A DNA stretch of 64,000 nucleotides, taken from the NCBI RefSeq assembly GCF_022539315.1, contig NC_066319.1, positions 27,428,093-27,492,092 of the forward strand, in the 5' to 3' direction. Numbering within the stretch: position 1 is the stretch's first letter; the number at the start of each line of letters is the position of its first letter. The notes below the pieces were generated by a model that was not told where the DNA came from, searched no databases, and saw only the letters and a list, made by a program, of their open reading frames with translations. Shown here in pieces: positions 13,484-27,690 of the stretch. Both the position numbers and the translations under genes were made by a program. This DNA comes from Serinus canaria (Eukaryota > Chordata > Aves > Passeriformes > Fringillidae).

Positions 13484-16430
13484 CTGCAAGGACAGGAGCA
13501 AAAGTCAGCATCACTCCAGGCTGCAATGGAGCATGGTAAGGACATGCAACTGCCTCCCAGGCAGACATACAAGAATGGTACAGAAGGAATCAAACTCCTG
13601 TCTCCACCCCATGCAGGATTTTATCACACTGTGTCAGAACTGACTGGTTTACGGGATAACACCCGAGAACAAGGACCACCAAGTCACACACAGCTGTGGT
13701 TTGGGTCATCGCATACGCACATTTCTCCCACATTTCTTTTTGATATCTGAAGTTTTATGATAAGGCCTTATTCAACAGAAGAATATCTAATTAATACTTC
13801 ACTCACTTCCCTTCCTCACTATAGAGCACAAACAGCCTGTACTGTTCTAGAAGCTTTGAGGTACCTACAAAGAAGAAGCCCAGGCACCCCGCTGCGAGGC
13901 AGAGTGAAACCCCGCTGTAAGGGGCGGGTGCAGCAGACTGTCAGGCACACTGACGGTTCTCGCCTGCAGACACTCCAAGCCCCTTCCACCTCTCCACAAC
14001 CCCAGAGCAGCAGCCAAGAGCCAGGGAGGCATAACTGCTTTACTCAGAGTAAACAGCTTCCCTCACCTCTTCTCATGACACAACCAGCAAGAGGCAACAG
14101 CAGACAGGCAGACAACCACACATAATACTCCTTATCTTCTAGAAGCACAGAACGGGAACTGCTGCCTCATCTCCTTCAGGTCATGCCACCCTTGAGGCAA
14201 AAGCAGTATTTAAAAAAAAAAAAAAGAAATAAAGGGGCCTGGTACAGAGTCAAATGCTATATTTTAAGTTTTTCTTCCACCAGCACATTTGACAAGTAAC
14301 ATTTAAATTAGAGGCTCCTGTGGAGCCATGTGGTGACCTTTCCTAACCTAAGAAGTAACAGGGCCTTGTACAGACATTGGCATTAAAACTGTCTGTCAAG
14401 TTCAATTTCTTTAACATTGAAAGTACTGAAATATCCCATCTCAATATTTCATTCTCAGTTTCATTAAAAACTGAGAACAAAAAAAAATCTATGTTCACAC
14501 AAGCATAACCTATGCATTAATTTCTAAAACACAGCTCACCATTAAATTGTCTCCCTTACTTAAGAAAAAAGATAATTTCCTACTCCTTCCTTTACCCCTT
14601 TTCACATTGCCACAGGCAACAATATGCCCTAGCATATAATATACATACATAGCATACAATTATATGTCTAATACATCCCTGAGCCATTCTAGCTGTCAGT
14701 TATCAGCTCCCAAGGACAAGTCAAGAGCCTGGAATCAGACAAGCTCAGACCATATCCTAGCTCTGTCCTTGCTCAGCAGTGAAAAGGCTGCTACAGTAAC
14801 TAGGCATCCATCACTAGAGACAGAAGCAGCTGACATACCCCCTTTAAGAAAACATACAAGAAACAAAGGTTAAATAATCTACATCAATCCAGAGACATTC
14901 ATTTTTTTCTTTTATAAGGAATGCATTCAGAGACATAAGTGGGCACAAATGCATACATACATGCATATACCAATTTGGAAAGTCAGTAATACAGTTCAAG
15001 GCTGAGTTAAACAGTATATATAGATCACCCTTTAAAGGCATGTTCAGACCAATTTAGACACTATTTAATATTTAAAGAATATAAATTTATTTTAACCCCT
15101 ATTAAACCTCATGTCTCTCTAGAAGCCCAAACATTGCACAGTTGTGCCAGGTTGTGAGCTAAACAGGAAATGAAATAAATTCTCTAAGCAAAATTATTAG
15201 ATGCAGAAACTATTAAACAGCACAAATGACGAAGGGTAAAGCATTTTCAAATTATAGCACTTCAAATTATTTACACAAATGTGCATTCTCACAATACTTC
15301 TCGGTCATGATTTCAAGGCACTGAAGAATTAGGCTCTAGGTTATCATCACCCAATTGAATGGAGCAGGAACTGGGATGAGATTTTACGTAACTTTCTGAA
15401 GGCAATTACAAAGCAGAGTTGAAAGCATATGTCAAGTCACACAAGTTTCAGCTTCACCTGCAGTATATAAAGACCACATTCACCACATACATTATGTGAG
15501 ATTTTATATGCATGCTTTAAAAGAAAACAATTGCAACTAACTTTCAACTCAGAAATGCTCTTAAAAAACCAAAATGACAATTTTTAGCTGAAAAACCCTC
15601 TTCAGCATTACTTAGCTGTGCTTCACTCATTGCATTATTCACTTTGAACGTCCATGTTTACAAATTCTGTTGTTCTTGTTATACTGTCAGCTCACTTGAT
15701 CTTTTTTGGTACTTCCAGATTTTCCCCCATAGCACCTCTTGAAGCTTTTCATCTACTCCAGTACAGCAAGACAATAACATCAAGTACAACTTGCAGTAGT
15801 AGCTGGCATGCTGTTCACAGTGACATTGAGGGAGCCACTAACTTTGAAGATCTACATAAGCCTAACTCATAGATCTACATAACATCTACATTAAGGTAAT
15901 CAATACAAGTGAACCAATCTGTTGTTGGAAGTCATAAATTTGCAAATGTGATTCCCACAAGTGCCCAGCATCTGCTGCTGGATTTCAGCCAGGAAGAGCA
16001 GGAGCAGAGCCACCTTTGCAAGAGTGACAGCAGGATGGACATCTCAGTGAACAAGGCTGGAGACAAGGCAGGACTGAGGTGCAGTGTGAAGCAGAGACAA
16101 GTGTGGGCATCCCCTCCACACAGCTCAGGCACTGCGGTGAGCTTTAGCAGGCCAAGCCAGGGCTCCAGAGGAACTGAGAGGATTCTGACCATTCTCCAAG
16201 TTTTTACTCTTTCCTTTATACCCTTTTGAAAAACACAGAAGTCTTTCTCACTAGTATTCTACAAGAAAAAGAAAAACTACAGATAAAATAAGACAGTGAT
16301 ATGACACAGGCATGTTCTTGGCACTTCAATGTGAAAGCACAGCAATGCTGGCTCCTATGGATTCTACTACACCTGTGCTTTTTAACACATGGGAGTTGAA
16401 TGGGGCTCACCCAGTGATGCAGGACTGCTT

Positions 16431-17085
16431 CACAGAACCACAGAATGGCTGGTGTTGAAAGAGACTACTGGAGGTCATCTGGTCCAACCTTCCTTCTCAC
16501 AGAGGGTTCCCTACAGCACATGACTCAGGATTGAGTACAGACAGCTTTTGAGGATCTCCAAAAGTGAGAGAGACTCTGCAACCTCTGCGGACAACTGCTC
16601 CAGTGCGCACTCACCCGCACGGTAAAGAAGTTCTTCCTCCTGCTCAGGTGGAGCTTCCAATGCATCAGTTTCTGCCCATTGCCTCTTGCCCTATTGCCTT
16701 GGCACCCCAGAGAAGAGCCTGGCTCCACCCTCTTGGTACCCTCCCTTCAGACACTTAGATACATTGCTGAGGTCCTCTCTCAGTTGTCTCTTCGTGAGGC
16801 TGAACAAGCCCAGCTCTCTCAGCCTTTCCTCACTAAAGAGATTCTCCCGTCCCCTCCACCTTCCTAGCCCTTTGCTGGACCAGCTCCAGGAGCTCCATGT
16901 CTCTCTTGTACTGAGGAGCCCAGAACTGGACACAGCACTCCAGATATGCCCTTACCAGGGCTGAGTAGAGGGGCAGGATCACCTCCCTGGACCTGTTGGC
17001 CATGCTCTTCCTAATGCAGCTCAGGATGCCTTTGTCCTTCTTGGCCACAAGGGCACTGCTGCTCATGGACAGCTTCTCCACAGAG
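16431..17085 (-). mobile_element. CR1 LINE fragment with remnant RT end and 3' UTR
   Basis: On the minus strand, the segment from about 17085 down encodes the C-terminal end of a CR1 ORF2 (residues such as [20 protein letters not shown] and then [20 protein letters not shown]), typical of LINE reverse transcriptase proteins. The 3' UTR follows and ends at 16431 with CCAGATGACC and the ATTCTGTGGTTCTGTG terminal repeat. The frame is open for only about 80 codons. The copy is 5'-truncated and defective. It lies antisense to plus and sense to RGS6, within RGS6 intron 1. Confidence 0.92.
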
Positions 17086-20000
17086 CTGCCTGTTGCAAAC
17101 CCAAATGAGACTGCCCAGGGTCCAAGTACAGCTTTTTTACCCTACCACAATGTTAACATGCTGCATTTGCAACCCTTTAATTAATGTAATGGTATGCAAA
17201 AATATCTGATTTGCACAATCCTCTCTTAAGAAACCAACCAAAAAAACCTCCAGTTTTTTCCTCACTGTCAGCCCAGTCTATTCCACATGCAAGTAAGAAG
17301 TCAACCCTACAACGCTACACAGACTGAAAACAGTTTGTCCTCTGAATCTTTCTCTAAGCACATATTTGTGATGTATCAGCCAGAAGTGAATCCAGCTTAG
17401 CCTTATAAATAAATTTCAGCTACACTTAGCTGAGAAGAGTGAAAACAAAGATTTAAAGTTGTTTTTTTTTCTAAAAAATAAGCTTCTAGCTTAATTAAGA
17501 CAGCCTCCAGCTAAGAACCTCACCAGTTACTATCTGAAGAGTGCTGTCAGCTTCTCCCTCCTCTGGGCAGTTTGCTGTATTATCAGGGCTAACTCATCCC
17601 AGCCTGAAGCCACACAGCAGCAATCCAAATGCATGTCTTCAAAAAAAAAATAAATCATCTCTAAATTTCAAATATCATGTTCAAAGGCGCTGTTTTCCCA
17701 CAGCTGTTTTTCTGACAATAGCCATGCTTGCAGCAATCTGGACTCCTCAGCACCAGAAGTGATAAAAATTGAAAACCATTTGTGCTAACTATTCTCTCAC
17801 TCTGCCATACACAAGGACAAAATCAGCAGTCTTTAACTTCTTGTTTATGGTTTAGATGGCCTATTAAGCCTTTGAAAAATATTACCAAAAATATGCTAAA
17901 AAGAGAGGGTACGTTCTCCTCTCCCTGATTTTTTTCCTTTTTATGTTTTATTCTTTATTATAGAACACTTCTGCTTTTCCCTCAAGAAACATAAGCACAG
18001 TGGATTAGACAGGCAGCTGCTGACAAAATGCACAGAATCACAGTAAGAGTTCTCTCCCTCCCTCTTATCTGATCAGGCTCCTCACTCTCCCAAAGACCAG
18101 AAGCTGCAAAGAGATAAGGCTCCCATATGCCATGAAAGGATGAGTGAACTTTAAGGTGAAATAACCAATTAAAATATGCTCCGAAAATCAAGAAAATTTT
18201 TTTCTAGTTTACATTTTTAGAGTTTCTCATACAGAACTGCAATTAGAAAATTTCAAAGAAAACCACCTTTACATTTTAATCCATAAATACTGTCAGCATT
18301 TAATCGGTGTGTGTGTGTAAATTCAATGAAAGCATCTGAACAGTAAATTAAGAGATTCCTCTTAGTGTTCTCAAACACCTTGATTGCTGTCAGAAAAGAC
18401 TATTGGAAACAAGACTGCTGTAAGAAACCTCTTACAGAGAGAAAACCCCATATGTTCCATAGAAATTAACACATCTAGAAGTCCTTATGGACTCTGGGGG
18501 TTTTACATAATACAGAAAGAAAGAAGTACATTAGAAGAAATCCTGCAAAACTATTTCTTGAAAATATTACCTGGATTTAACAAAATATTACAAGGTCATA
18601 TGTCAACTCCTATTCTGCACCATAATAAATAAATTGTAAACTTAAGATGCAAAATTTGCAGTGCAAAACATTTCTTGCACATGTGAGATAGTTGTTTCTT
18701 TTTTTAAATAGGAGAAAACTGAATCACAGAAAACAGAATCAGCTAAATGAATTCCCATGGAGATATATACCAGGACTGTTCAGCTGAAATATAATTTTGG
18801 GTGACAATACATGAAAATTACCTTTATGCTATGTAATTAATATACTTCAAGGGCAGCTTAAAATTGACACATAGTTTTAATATCAAATCATGAGAGATTT
18901 AGTGCTTTAGCACACAATCAGAGTAAATTACAATTTCATGTCACTAATACCTAGGTAATTTTTTTCTAATTAGTGAAATACAACTAGACTACACAACTTT
19001 TCACATGCCTGAGAAAACATATAACCACATGCCTTGCTGAATTCATAATTACCTAATAGGAAAATCTCTACCTGATCTGCAAGAACATTTAGATCAAACA
19101 GGTCATTATTCAGGCGACAGGAGGGAAGAGATGGAAGGAAAAATCACACTGAATTTAATTAATCTCCATTAATATTAAGTTGATATTTCACATCCATTAC
19201 ATAAATCTCTCTAAAATTGTACTGGGAAGAAATACTTGTCTTCATGTTCTTTTTCTGCTTAATTATTTCTTCATTAAACTAGGACTTGGGCATGCCATGC
19301 AAGTTGTGCATGCTAGAAGGCAACATACAGCCTATCATTAGGCTGATCCTGTTGGCCAAGGTGAATACACTAGCCAGTGGATCCCCAGGACCTACCTGGG
19401 GTATCCTCTGCTCTTCAGTGGTATAGCTCAGTCCAAGCACTGCACAGTTCACCTCTACTCCTCCTCCATGGCACTGCTCCCCTCCAGGGGAGGGGCAGAG
19501 AGGGAAATCTGCTTACAGTCAAGTATAGCTCCCAAAGCACCTAAAAATCCTTCAACCCCTTCTTTTGGACATCAAATTGTAACTGAAGTTACTCCAAAAA
19601 TAGTCTCCTAGTAGAAGATCATCCCAGACCTTCTGCCCCTCCTTGCAAGTGGTGAGCATTGCAGTACTATCAACAATACTCAGTCTGTTGCTTTTTTTAA
19701 TGAACAAAATATAAACACTTTCAGCAGCTGCACTCAATGTTCAAACTTTTGCCAAACAAATTCCTCTTTGTTTGTGGGAAAGCAGTTTTGTTCACACTGG
19801 GTGAATTCAAGGGCTCTAAAGGACCCCATTTCTCCCCTTTCTAAGGTACAAGCTCAGAGGAGCTCCATGCTGAAGCACAGGAGCTCAACACTTTTCTCAC
19901 TCTGCAATTGGCAGGATGAAGGATGGGCACACATCTAGGCCAGGGAACAAGCCAAGATTCTTTTGCCTCACTCTGAGAGAGCAGGAAGAGAGGACCCAGT

Positions 20001-22188
20001 TCCAGGACACGCCCTTTTTCTTCTTTTTAGGGAAACTGGGATCCCGATGAAGCTGGGATTTCCCATTTCTACTACTCTTACAGACCTAAAGGTGTAGTGC
20101 CCTTCCATAACTAAGTGCTTCTCATGTGGAAAACTTGCCTCAGAACATCCTATGGGTATGTTTGCATTTCCACACAGTACTAGGGCAGGGAGCAAGCTCT
20201 GGGCTCCTGATCACCCTCAGTGCTTAATTGCTGGTTTGCTCCTGGGTTCTCTTTTGTAGAGCTCCAAACCTAAGCAGACACATTTGGGAACACAGTTCTC
20301 CACCATCAGCACACTCTCTCAAGAGTCAGCATGGATCATCTTACACAAGGTTGAGGTTCCCACCTCTAATTCATCCATCAGTCTCTGAATAGGTTCTGCA
20401 ACACCCTACGGCTTCCCAACATGTCCCAAGTCCTACAATGCACAACCTCATCCTTCTGCTGGGCTGAAGGACAATCTCACTTTTTTTTAAACATTATGCT
20501 TGAAAATAAAACCATCCACAACAATCACTCTATCTTCAGACCACCGAGGTACCAGCTAAGGGCCAGAGGTCTGAGACCCCTCTGACCAAGGATATGCAGC
20601 ATGAACACAGCCATCTTTCAGACAAACTAGCTCGCAGACAGAAGTCCATCCAAATCACTTGGCTTCTTGCAAATACACACAAGTTTAAACTCAGCCCCTG
20701 AGTAATCTAATGTGTAGATGCCTGTAGGTACTTCTCAGCAATCACGTGCTGCTCCAAATCATGCACATCAGTTAATAAAAAAAAGTAAATATTGATGGTT
20801 TAGTGGTCTAAGCAGAATATTGTTAATCAGGGATCACCAAGGCCTCACACCACCTCCAAAAGGATGCTCTCCATGGTCTTGAGCATTTTTCTCTCCATCT
20901 GAGACACCTGTGGTAGTGCTCACGCTGTTACTGTCTAACAGACAAAACTCAGTCCAGTTGTTCCATTTGTGTGAGCCACTGGTGATCTGCCTCAGTCACC
21001 TGGCAGGTGATCAGACTGCTTCTTGATAAGCCATAGAAGTGGATTACTTTCCTTCCCTTTTCCCTGCTTTCCACACACTCCTTTTTGATTTTACATATTT
21101 CTAAATCTGCACATATTCTTAGCTATTCTAGAATGCTGAAAAATACTGTCTGGATCTGGATGTTACATCCAGGAAACATAGGAGTGGAAGTCTATATAAA
21201 GTAATTTTTGACATCTAACTTAGACTAGGTCCTGACTTCCCAAGATAACCAGAAGAAAAAATGGAACGGAGATGGACTGTAGTGAATATTGACATACAAA
21301 CTGCTGGTTAACTAGGCAATTTTTTCCCTTTATGAAATCAATTGTTAAAATGGGCACCTTCATACTACATTTACTTTTAATGGACCAGAATTACGCTATA
21401 CTAGGAAGAAACTGCTTCCAATACATCCACCCCTCTTCCAAAAATTTCAGAAAAAAAATGCAGCACTCACCAGTAATCAATCACCCTTCCAATAAAATAA
21501 TGCTGCTGTGAGCACAAGGCCTCTTGGAAAGGCTCTGAGCCAACATGCTGTTACCAAGGATAGCTACAAAGAATGTGATAGCAAGTATATGCTGAATATT
21601 TTACTAAAACTGGTGTCAGTGCTACATAAATTTAGAAATGAAAAGAGATAACTATAGCTCAACTTTGAACTTCATGTGAATTGGTGATCCCAAACTACAG
21701 CAGTAATTATTCAGCATTATCAGCCTGCAAGGAGCAGCAGTTGCAAAGCTGATGCTGTATTTTGTTGTTTTGCAACAATGCCAACCTATTGGCCAGAATC
21801 ATTCCCCGTGGAAAATGGGTAACTGTACTGATAATACAGAGCTTGAGGGTAGACTTCTAATCTATTCTCCAGTATAAACCTTCTACTGGATCAGTTAAGG
21901 TGTGCTAAGAGCATCCTGCTCCTTGAAGGTGGTCCATCGAATACACCATCTCTGAAAGTGCCTTGCCTTTACATACCCTAGGAAATATTAATTGCAAGTA
22001 CAGTAAGCTACTTCTGGGGCATGGGCTGCACTTTGTATTTTACATTGTATCCAGTAAGCTGAAAACAACTGAAGAAAATTGATTCAAATATAAAATTGAA
22101 TGGGAAGATGCACAAAATAATGGATGCTCTAATACAGACTGGTAAGACAATACTAAAATTTAAAAAAACCACTACAAAAAAACCAACC

Positions 22189-22231
22189 AAACAAACAAAA
22201 AACAAAACACACACACAAAAAAAAAAAAAAA
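22189..22231. repeat. A-rich simple repeat (CAAA/CA/poly-A)
   Basis: Interrupted CAAA units grade into a short CA run and 15 adenines. The long T/F/V-rich frames on the opposite strand are its shadow. Confidence 0.85.
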
Positions 22232-25200
22232 CCTGAACAAACAAAACATAGGCCTCAGTGCTTGTTAGATTCCAAATTCAGATTTACTCCACCTAAACTC
22301 CCAGTAGAGGTTGCTGAAATGAAGTTCCCTTCAAGCAATCTTATGCAAGTGCACAGAAGCAATCCAGCCTGCATTGATCAGCGACTGCATAATCTCATTT
22401 AAAATGCCCCAAAATGCTGAGAGTTCTTGCTGTTGTTCATTCTCAAGATGATGGAAAATTGCAAGTACCCTTGCAATCAAATAAAATAGGAAATTTGCTA
22501 CCCAAAAGCACAGGTGTCCTTGAAGATGTGGCACCATGAAACACCCTTGGTGCAAATGAATACAACCGGTCCTATCCCACCTACTTCAAGGACGTGATGC
22601 AATATACTGTGATTTCACTGCCCCGCTGTTTGTCATAACAGCACATAGCCTTTTCAGATGCAAATTACACACAAATCACTTCAGTAATTGCAATGTAAAA
22701 AGCACTTAAGCCACTCCTGAATTAGCTAGCTCAAGTCCAAACACCACACATCCACACAGATCAGCAAAGCCTACAAATCCCAGTGCTGTGGTTCATTTAT
22801 TCTGAACTTCACAATGTCATATCTGGACTGCTACAAATACCAATATAAGCTACATACACTATAAATACTAATACACTTGACTACTGCAACTGTTACAGTA
22901 TAATATTCCTATTAAAGACAGCTAGTTTATTTGAGCTAATACATGTCTCTGCCAGATTGCTCTTACACTGGTGAATGCAATCTAAAACTAGTTGCTCATC
23001 TGTGACACAAGCAATTAGGGTTTGTTTTTTTTTACAAAATGATAAATTAAATCACAGTGAAATTAAGTGACTTCCCACATTCACACAACAAATGACTGAG
23101 CAATAAATTGGACATCTAAACCCTGATTTTCAAGCCATTAGTTATCATTTGCTCAACACACATCCTCATAGCATGGTAGGCCTGTAGCATGAGGATCTTT
23201 AACTACCTGTGAACCTTTCACTGGTCGTAAGAGCACAAGGAAAAAGATGAAATATTGTCCTTTACCATCAGGATAATGTTTATAGTGTGTAACTGAAGAT
23301 TCCTGAAAAAGTGCAGCACTAACTCCTCCTCACTGCCTCATGGTGCCCACCACCCCTGTGCAGGCAAAGGGCAGTACTTGTGCTGCCAAGTCTAGGAATC
23401 CACAGCTGCTTCCAGCACGACAATGCAGAGCTCCTGGGATGTCAGAGTGTCAGAACCTTATTGCTCACTGAAATTTTAATCTTCTTCTCTTTCCTTCTCT
23501 CCACATTCTTTGCCACCCGCTGCAGCGATGTTAAAAAATAGTATGAGATCTGATGCAACATAAGTGGGTAGCAGCAGTCTCTCTTGACTCCACAATCTTT
23601 CTAGAGCTTGACAACCAGCAAGAAAAACACAAATTAGCTCCTCTTTCTTTCTCCTCTTCATAGACAGAGCACAACAGAAATTAGCTCATTCCTCAGTCAC
23701 CACAATATGCTGGAAACACTAACTGAAATCTTGGAAATGCCTCTTCATGGTAAAACTTATACAGATTAAGAAAACACTGTGGATATACTAACATTAATAT
23801 CATCCTGTACAAGCTTTAAATGCCACTATATTATTGAGGGGAAGTTGCAATCAAACCATTTAGAACTCTCCATGATATGTCTGTTATTATATTTTCAAAG
23901 ACATAAAGATATACCAAATTTCTCAAAGTACTCTAGCCGCCTCTAAACCCCCATAAATCCACCCCACCAAAATGCAAGCATTGCTCTCACAACCACCAGA
24001 CAGAAAGTTAAAAGATGAAGAATGAAGGCAAATATTTTAGGAAATAAATAGATTTACAGGTGTAGGAACATAATAATTCATTTCAGAATACGAAGACATG
24101 CAACTATATGTAAATGCTCAAAGATGCCAAGAGGAAATTTTGTAGCCTGAAGTCAGATGGGTAACTCCACAGGAACAAAGTGACTGACCAGATGCGTCTG
24201 AAAAAAACCACCACCACCTACAGTTTCTGAAATGTGCTTGGCCAGCACAGATCTGGTCAGCTTGTCTCATGCAGATCAAGCTGCAAATGAACAGGGTTAA
24301 GTGTACTATTACTCCTTCAGTAATAGCACAGGGCCACCATGCTGCTTGGTACCTTCACAAGGCAGAGTGCTATCTCACACTGCTCTGGGGACAAAGTCTG
24401 AATTGAAGAAACACCCTTCCCAATCATCAACATCATTTGCTTATTCTACCAAGGTTTTCTTTGTAATTATAATGCCATGGTGTGAATTGACATAAATAAT
24501 AATGCAGCCATGAAGATGTTGAAAAAAGTGTCAGGAGGAAACAGGAGCACTTCAGTTCTGACAATTAAGTGCAATATTTGTTACCTGAAATAGCCCAGGG
24601 CTGCTCAGTGAAGTGGATCTGTTTATTCCTACCATATCTCCTCTAGAGAGCCAAGGTGTGCTTCCAGAAACTGAAGCTCCAGGTAACGAGCACAAAGAAT
24701 ACAATAACCCATCATAAGGGCAAAACTGTACTCTTGTAACATTGGGCATGGGAAGAGAAGTTTGCCCTTGTTCTGCTGCCACTGTACAACTGGAGTGGTT
24801 GATTTAGATATCAAAGATATACCCAGCCAAAGCCCCTGCATTAATTACCCCTCGTTCTTGAAAAGCTGAAGACTCATATCGTTATTGAGGAAAGAAAAAA
24901 ATCATCACCCCACAACACCCTTGGATTTGCGTTAGGAACCCTGAGCCACGGCACTGCAAGCTCCCAAAGTTTCACCACAGATAACACAGCATCCCAACGC
25001 ACCAGGTTAAAACCACACACTGCAGCTATTTTCTCTTCCTGCTACTCCACATATATTAGCTTCTTCCCTTCCCTGCCATCTGTTAGTTTGCTGCAGTCTG
25101 CTGGGACAGGACTGCCCTCTCCTTTTCTCCCCTTCTTGCCTGCTGGAATGGACTACAACAAAGCCAGGCATTTCCTGTCCACACATTCAGCTTTCCTCAG

Positions 25201-26392
25201 CTGCCTCAGAAGCATTACTAAATGCAGAGTTACTGCCGCGAATGAAAAGTGCTCTGCTCACCTCGGCTGTACCAGTGTGCTCGCCAGAATTACACACTAG
25301 ACACTGAAACACCTGGTAAGTGGTAGGCAGGGAGGTAACTGCTGCTTTAAGAGGACACACCTTGCTGTCTTATCTGCAGGCATCATTGACTAAAACAGGT
25401 ATTTGTACTACCTGCCCCACAGGAACTGTCAGAGAGAAACCAAGGTAAGCAGCATTGACAATTACTCTATGCAGCAACCTGCTGCAACTTTTCTTAGAAG
25501 GGAAGGTTAGCAAGGAAAAAAACATCAGAAAAATCAGGTGAACAGCAATCTTCTACTACCATAAACTTCAGTGTAAGATGTGTAGCAAATCACTGTTTTC
25601 CCCTCTAATACAGTTCAAAATGGAAAAAAGAATGGCTATCTAATCCATCATACTTGCAGCCAGTTAGGAAGGAAATTGGAATGTTTGTCATCAATTGTTC
25701 TATCAGTCAGGTCATTAGAAAAAGGAACAGCTCATCTAAAAATAAAGTCAATATTGGCTGAGTCTGCAGAGCTTCTTCAGCATTTCACACACATATTCAA
25801 GCAATGAACACTATTATTCTGTGCTTGTAACAATATGCCCCCAAGCCAATAACTGCTCTTCAACATCTGACCTCTTTTTAAAGCAGATTTACTAGGAAGT
25901 ATAGTGAAAGTGTTCCAAATAAGCTGGTGAGAAAGTATTATAGAACCCCACAGTAAACAATTCCTCATTCTTCTGATATGCAAGATTAGACTAAATCTGG
26001 CATTACAAAGAAAAAATTAAAAATAAAAAAGGAAACTAATAATATCAAATATACTACTATTCAAAAATAAAAATAAATCCCACACTAACAGCTCACAAAG
26101 CACTTCCTCCAGAAACAAAGAGAAAAAGTAGCTTTCTTTGGGATGGGAAACCAGTAATATTTGCTGCAACACGCCAACAGAAAGGTGAGTTTTACAGTAT
26201 GAATTTATTGATCAAAGACAGGTTTTCCTGCTTTCCAATCCCTATACACTGCCAGTCAGCAAATATAATTGAATCAAGAGCAAATTATGCATATCTTTGA
26301 TTTCAGGGAAGCATCATGTAGCACACAGGCTTCAACTGGGATGCAGTTCTGCCAGGTCCCTTACAGGTCAGATGAAGGAAGCCCCGACTTAC

Positions 26393-26502
26393 CTAAGCCG
26401 TCCCAGCGAGGGCAGCGCCGGTGCAGACGGGACGCCAAGCTCGGAGCCACAGGCGCAGTCAGCTCCTCGGAGCAACAGCCCTGGCTGCTATTACGTCTGC
26501 AG
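26393..26502 (-). other. RGS6: Candidate non-coding first exon of RGS6 (TATA-driven)
   Basis: On the minus strand, a GC-rich stretch ends in CTTAG followed by GTAAGT (exon end 26393, GT at 26392-26391), a full-consensus donor. It begins about 28-30 nt after a TATAAATA box, so a first exon of roughly 110 nt is predicted. It would splice over about 12.9 kb to the acceptor at 13483. The 5' boundary is inferred from the TATA position only. It could also belong to an unrelated non-coding transcript. Confidence 0.5.
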
Positions 26503-26524
26503 CGTACAAGCGGCAGCGCGCCGT

Positions 26525-26532
26525 TATTTATA
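26525..26532 (-). promoter_or_regulatory. TATA box of the proximal RGS6 promoter
   Basis: TATAAATA on the minus strand, at the edge of GC-rich sequence and 20-30 nt before the predicted first exon. Spacing to a consensus splice donor and orientation both fit RGS6. There is no transcript evidence. Confidence 0.5.
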
Positions 26533-27337
26533 CAAAAATCAGCATCTTCCTCAGGAAAAAAAAAACCACTTGAAGCTTCTTACTGGCCCTGCAATACACT
26601 CCTATACTTATGCCATCACATCTAGTGACTAAGATGCTTTCAGTGTCACAGGAGATTAAGATTCTGGAAGGAGAGTGCCTGGCAGCTTTACTCTCGCACA
26701 CAAATCTGTCTTCACGCAAACGCACTTTGTCGGCGGATGGAAGTGTATTATTGCAATACGCTACCGAAGCGAAACAGTTCCCAAGTTTTCCCACAGGGCA
26801 TCAGCTCCTCCTTCAAGCTGCACTCCAGCGCTTGCTCCCCCTCGTCCTTCCCCGAAAAGACCTGCGGTTTCTGGGCACCACAACTTGTCCTGTGTCCCCA
26901 CCGAGCTCCGGCTCCCCGTGCGCTGCCCTCATACCTGCCGGGACACCGCGTCCCCTGAGCCGCGCCCCGCGGGGCGTGGGCACCCCCGCACCGCCCGGAC
27001 AGCGCCCACGCACCTCCTGCGCCGGGGCCCGAGGCCGGACCCCCTTCGTCCGGACCCCGCGGGAGGGCGAACCGCAGCCAAGGGGCTCTCGGGGGTCCGC
27101 ACGGCCCGGGCAGGGCACGGCCGCCCCCCGGCCGGGCACCACAGACGCAGACACACACGTAACACACACGCAGAACACACACCTTGCACCTGTCCGCTAT
27201 TACCGACCGGGAGCGAACTCCCACCCCGGGGGCTCGGGAATCCCGCTGCCAGGGCACAGCCGAGTGACAACCACTCGCCCCATAGATGCGGATTAGCAGA
27301 AAAAAGACGGCGAGAGAAAGCAGCTGACTTCCATTAC

Positions 27338-27480
27338 CTTAGCAATCGCGTCGCCGCCGTCCCCTGACGCCTCTTCGCCTCTCCTCAGAGACGGGGAAGC
27401 GCCCGCAGCATGGTGTGAGCCTGCGGGCGGGGCCGGCGGTCAGCCCGGGGCTCCTCTGTGCGCCTCTTCCAAAAACCTCC
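27338..27480 (-). other. RGS6: Candidate CpG-island first exon of RGS6
   Basis: Within the CpG island the minus strand reads GCTAAG followed by GTAATG (exon end 27338), an acceptable splice donor, downstream of about 140 nt of very GC-rich sequence. This could be an alternative 5' UTR exon feeding the same start-codon exon. The 5' end is arbitrary because CpG-island promoters usually start at dispersed sites. Confidence 0.3.
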
Positions 27481-27690
27481 CGTTCTCCTCAGCGCCCCTC
27501 CTCCTGCGGCGGGCACGGCGGCCGGGGCGAATCTGCCGCGACCAGAGCGCCGCGGGCACACCGCGCCCCGCCCGGCCCGGCCCCTCGCTGCCGCCCCCCG
27601 ACCCTCCACCGAGCCCAAGCCGGGCGGGCGGGGGCGGCCCCAACCCCGGCCCCACCGCTGCAGCGCCCGCTGCGGGCGGCCCGGGTGCGC

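Larger units (their letters stand above)
13484..26392 (-). other. RGS6: RGS6 first intron (between 5' UTR exon and start-codon exon)
   Basis: About 12.9 kb if the TATA-driven first exon is used, about 13.9 kb from the CpG-island exon. Apart from a CR1 copy at 16431-17085 and simple-sequence runs at 14210-14223, 17641-17650 and 22189-22231, I see no gene or other assignable element. Confidence 0.6.

Noticed and set aside
13328..13750. 140-codon plus-strand frame across the RGS6 start-codon exon
   Set aside because: It is antisense to a well-supported exon and its splice sites; no homology seen.
16833..17081. 82-codon minus-strand frame that looks protein-coding
   Set aside because: It is the C-terminal remnant of CR1 reverse transcriptase, so it is reported as part of the mobile element and not as a host gene.
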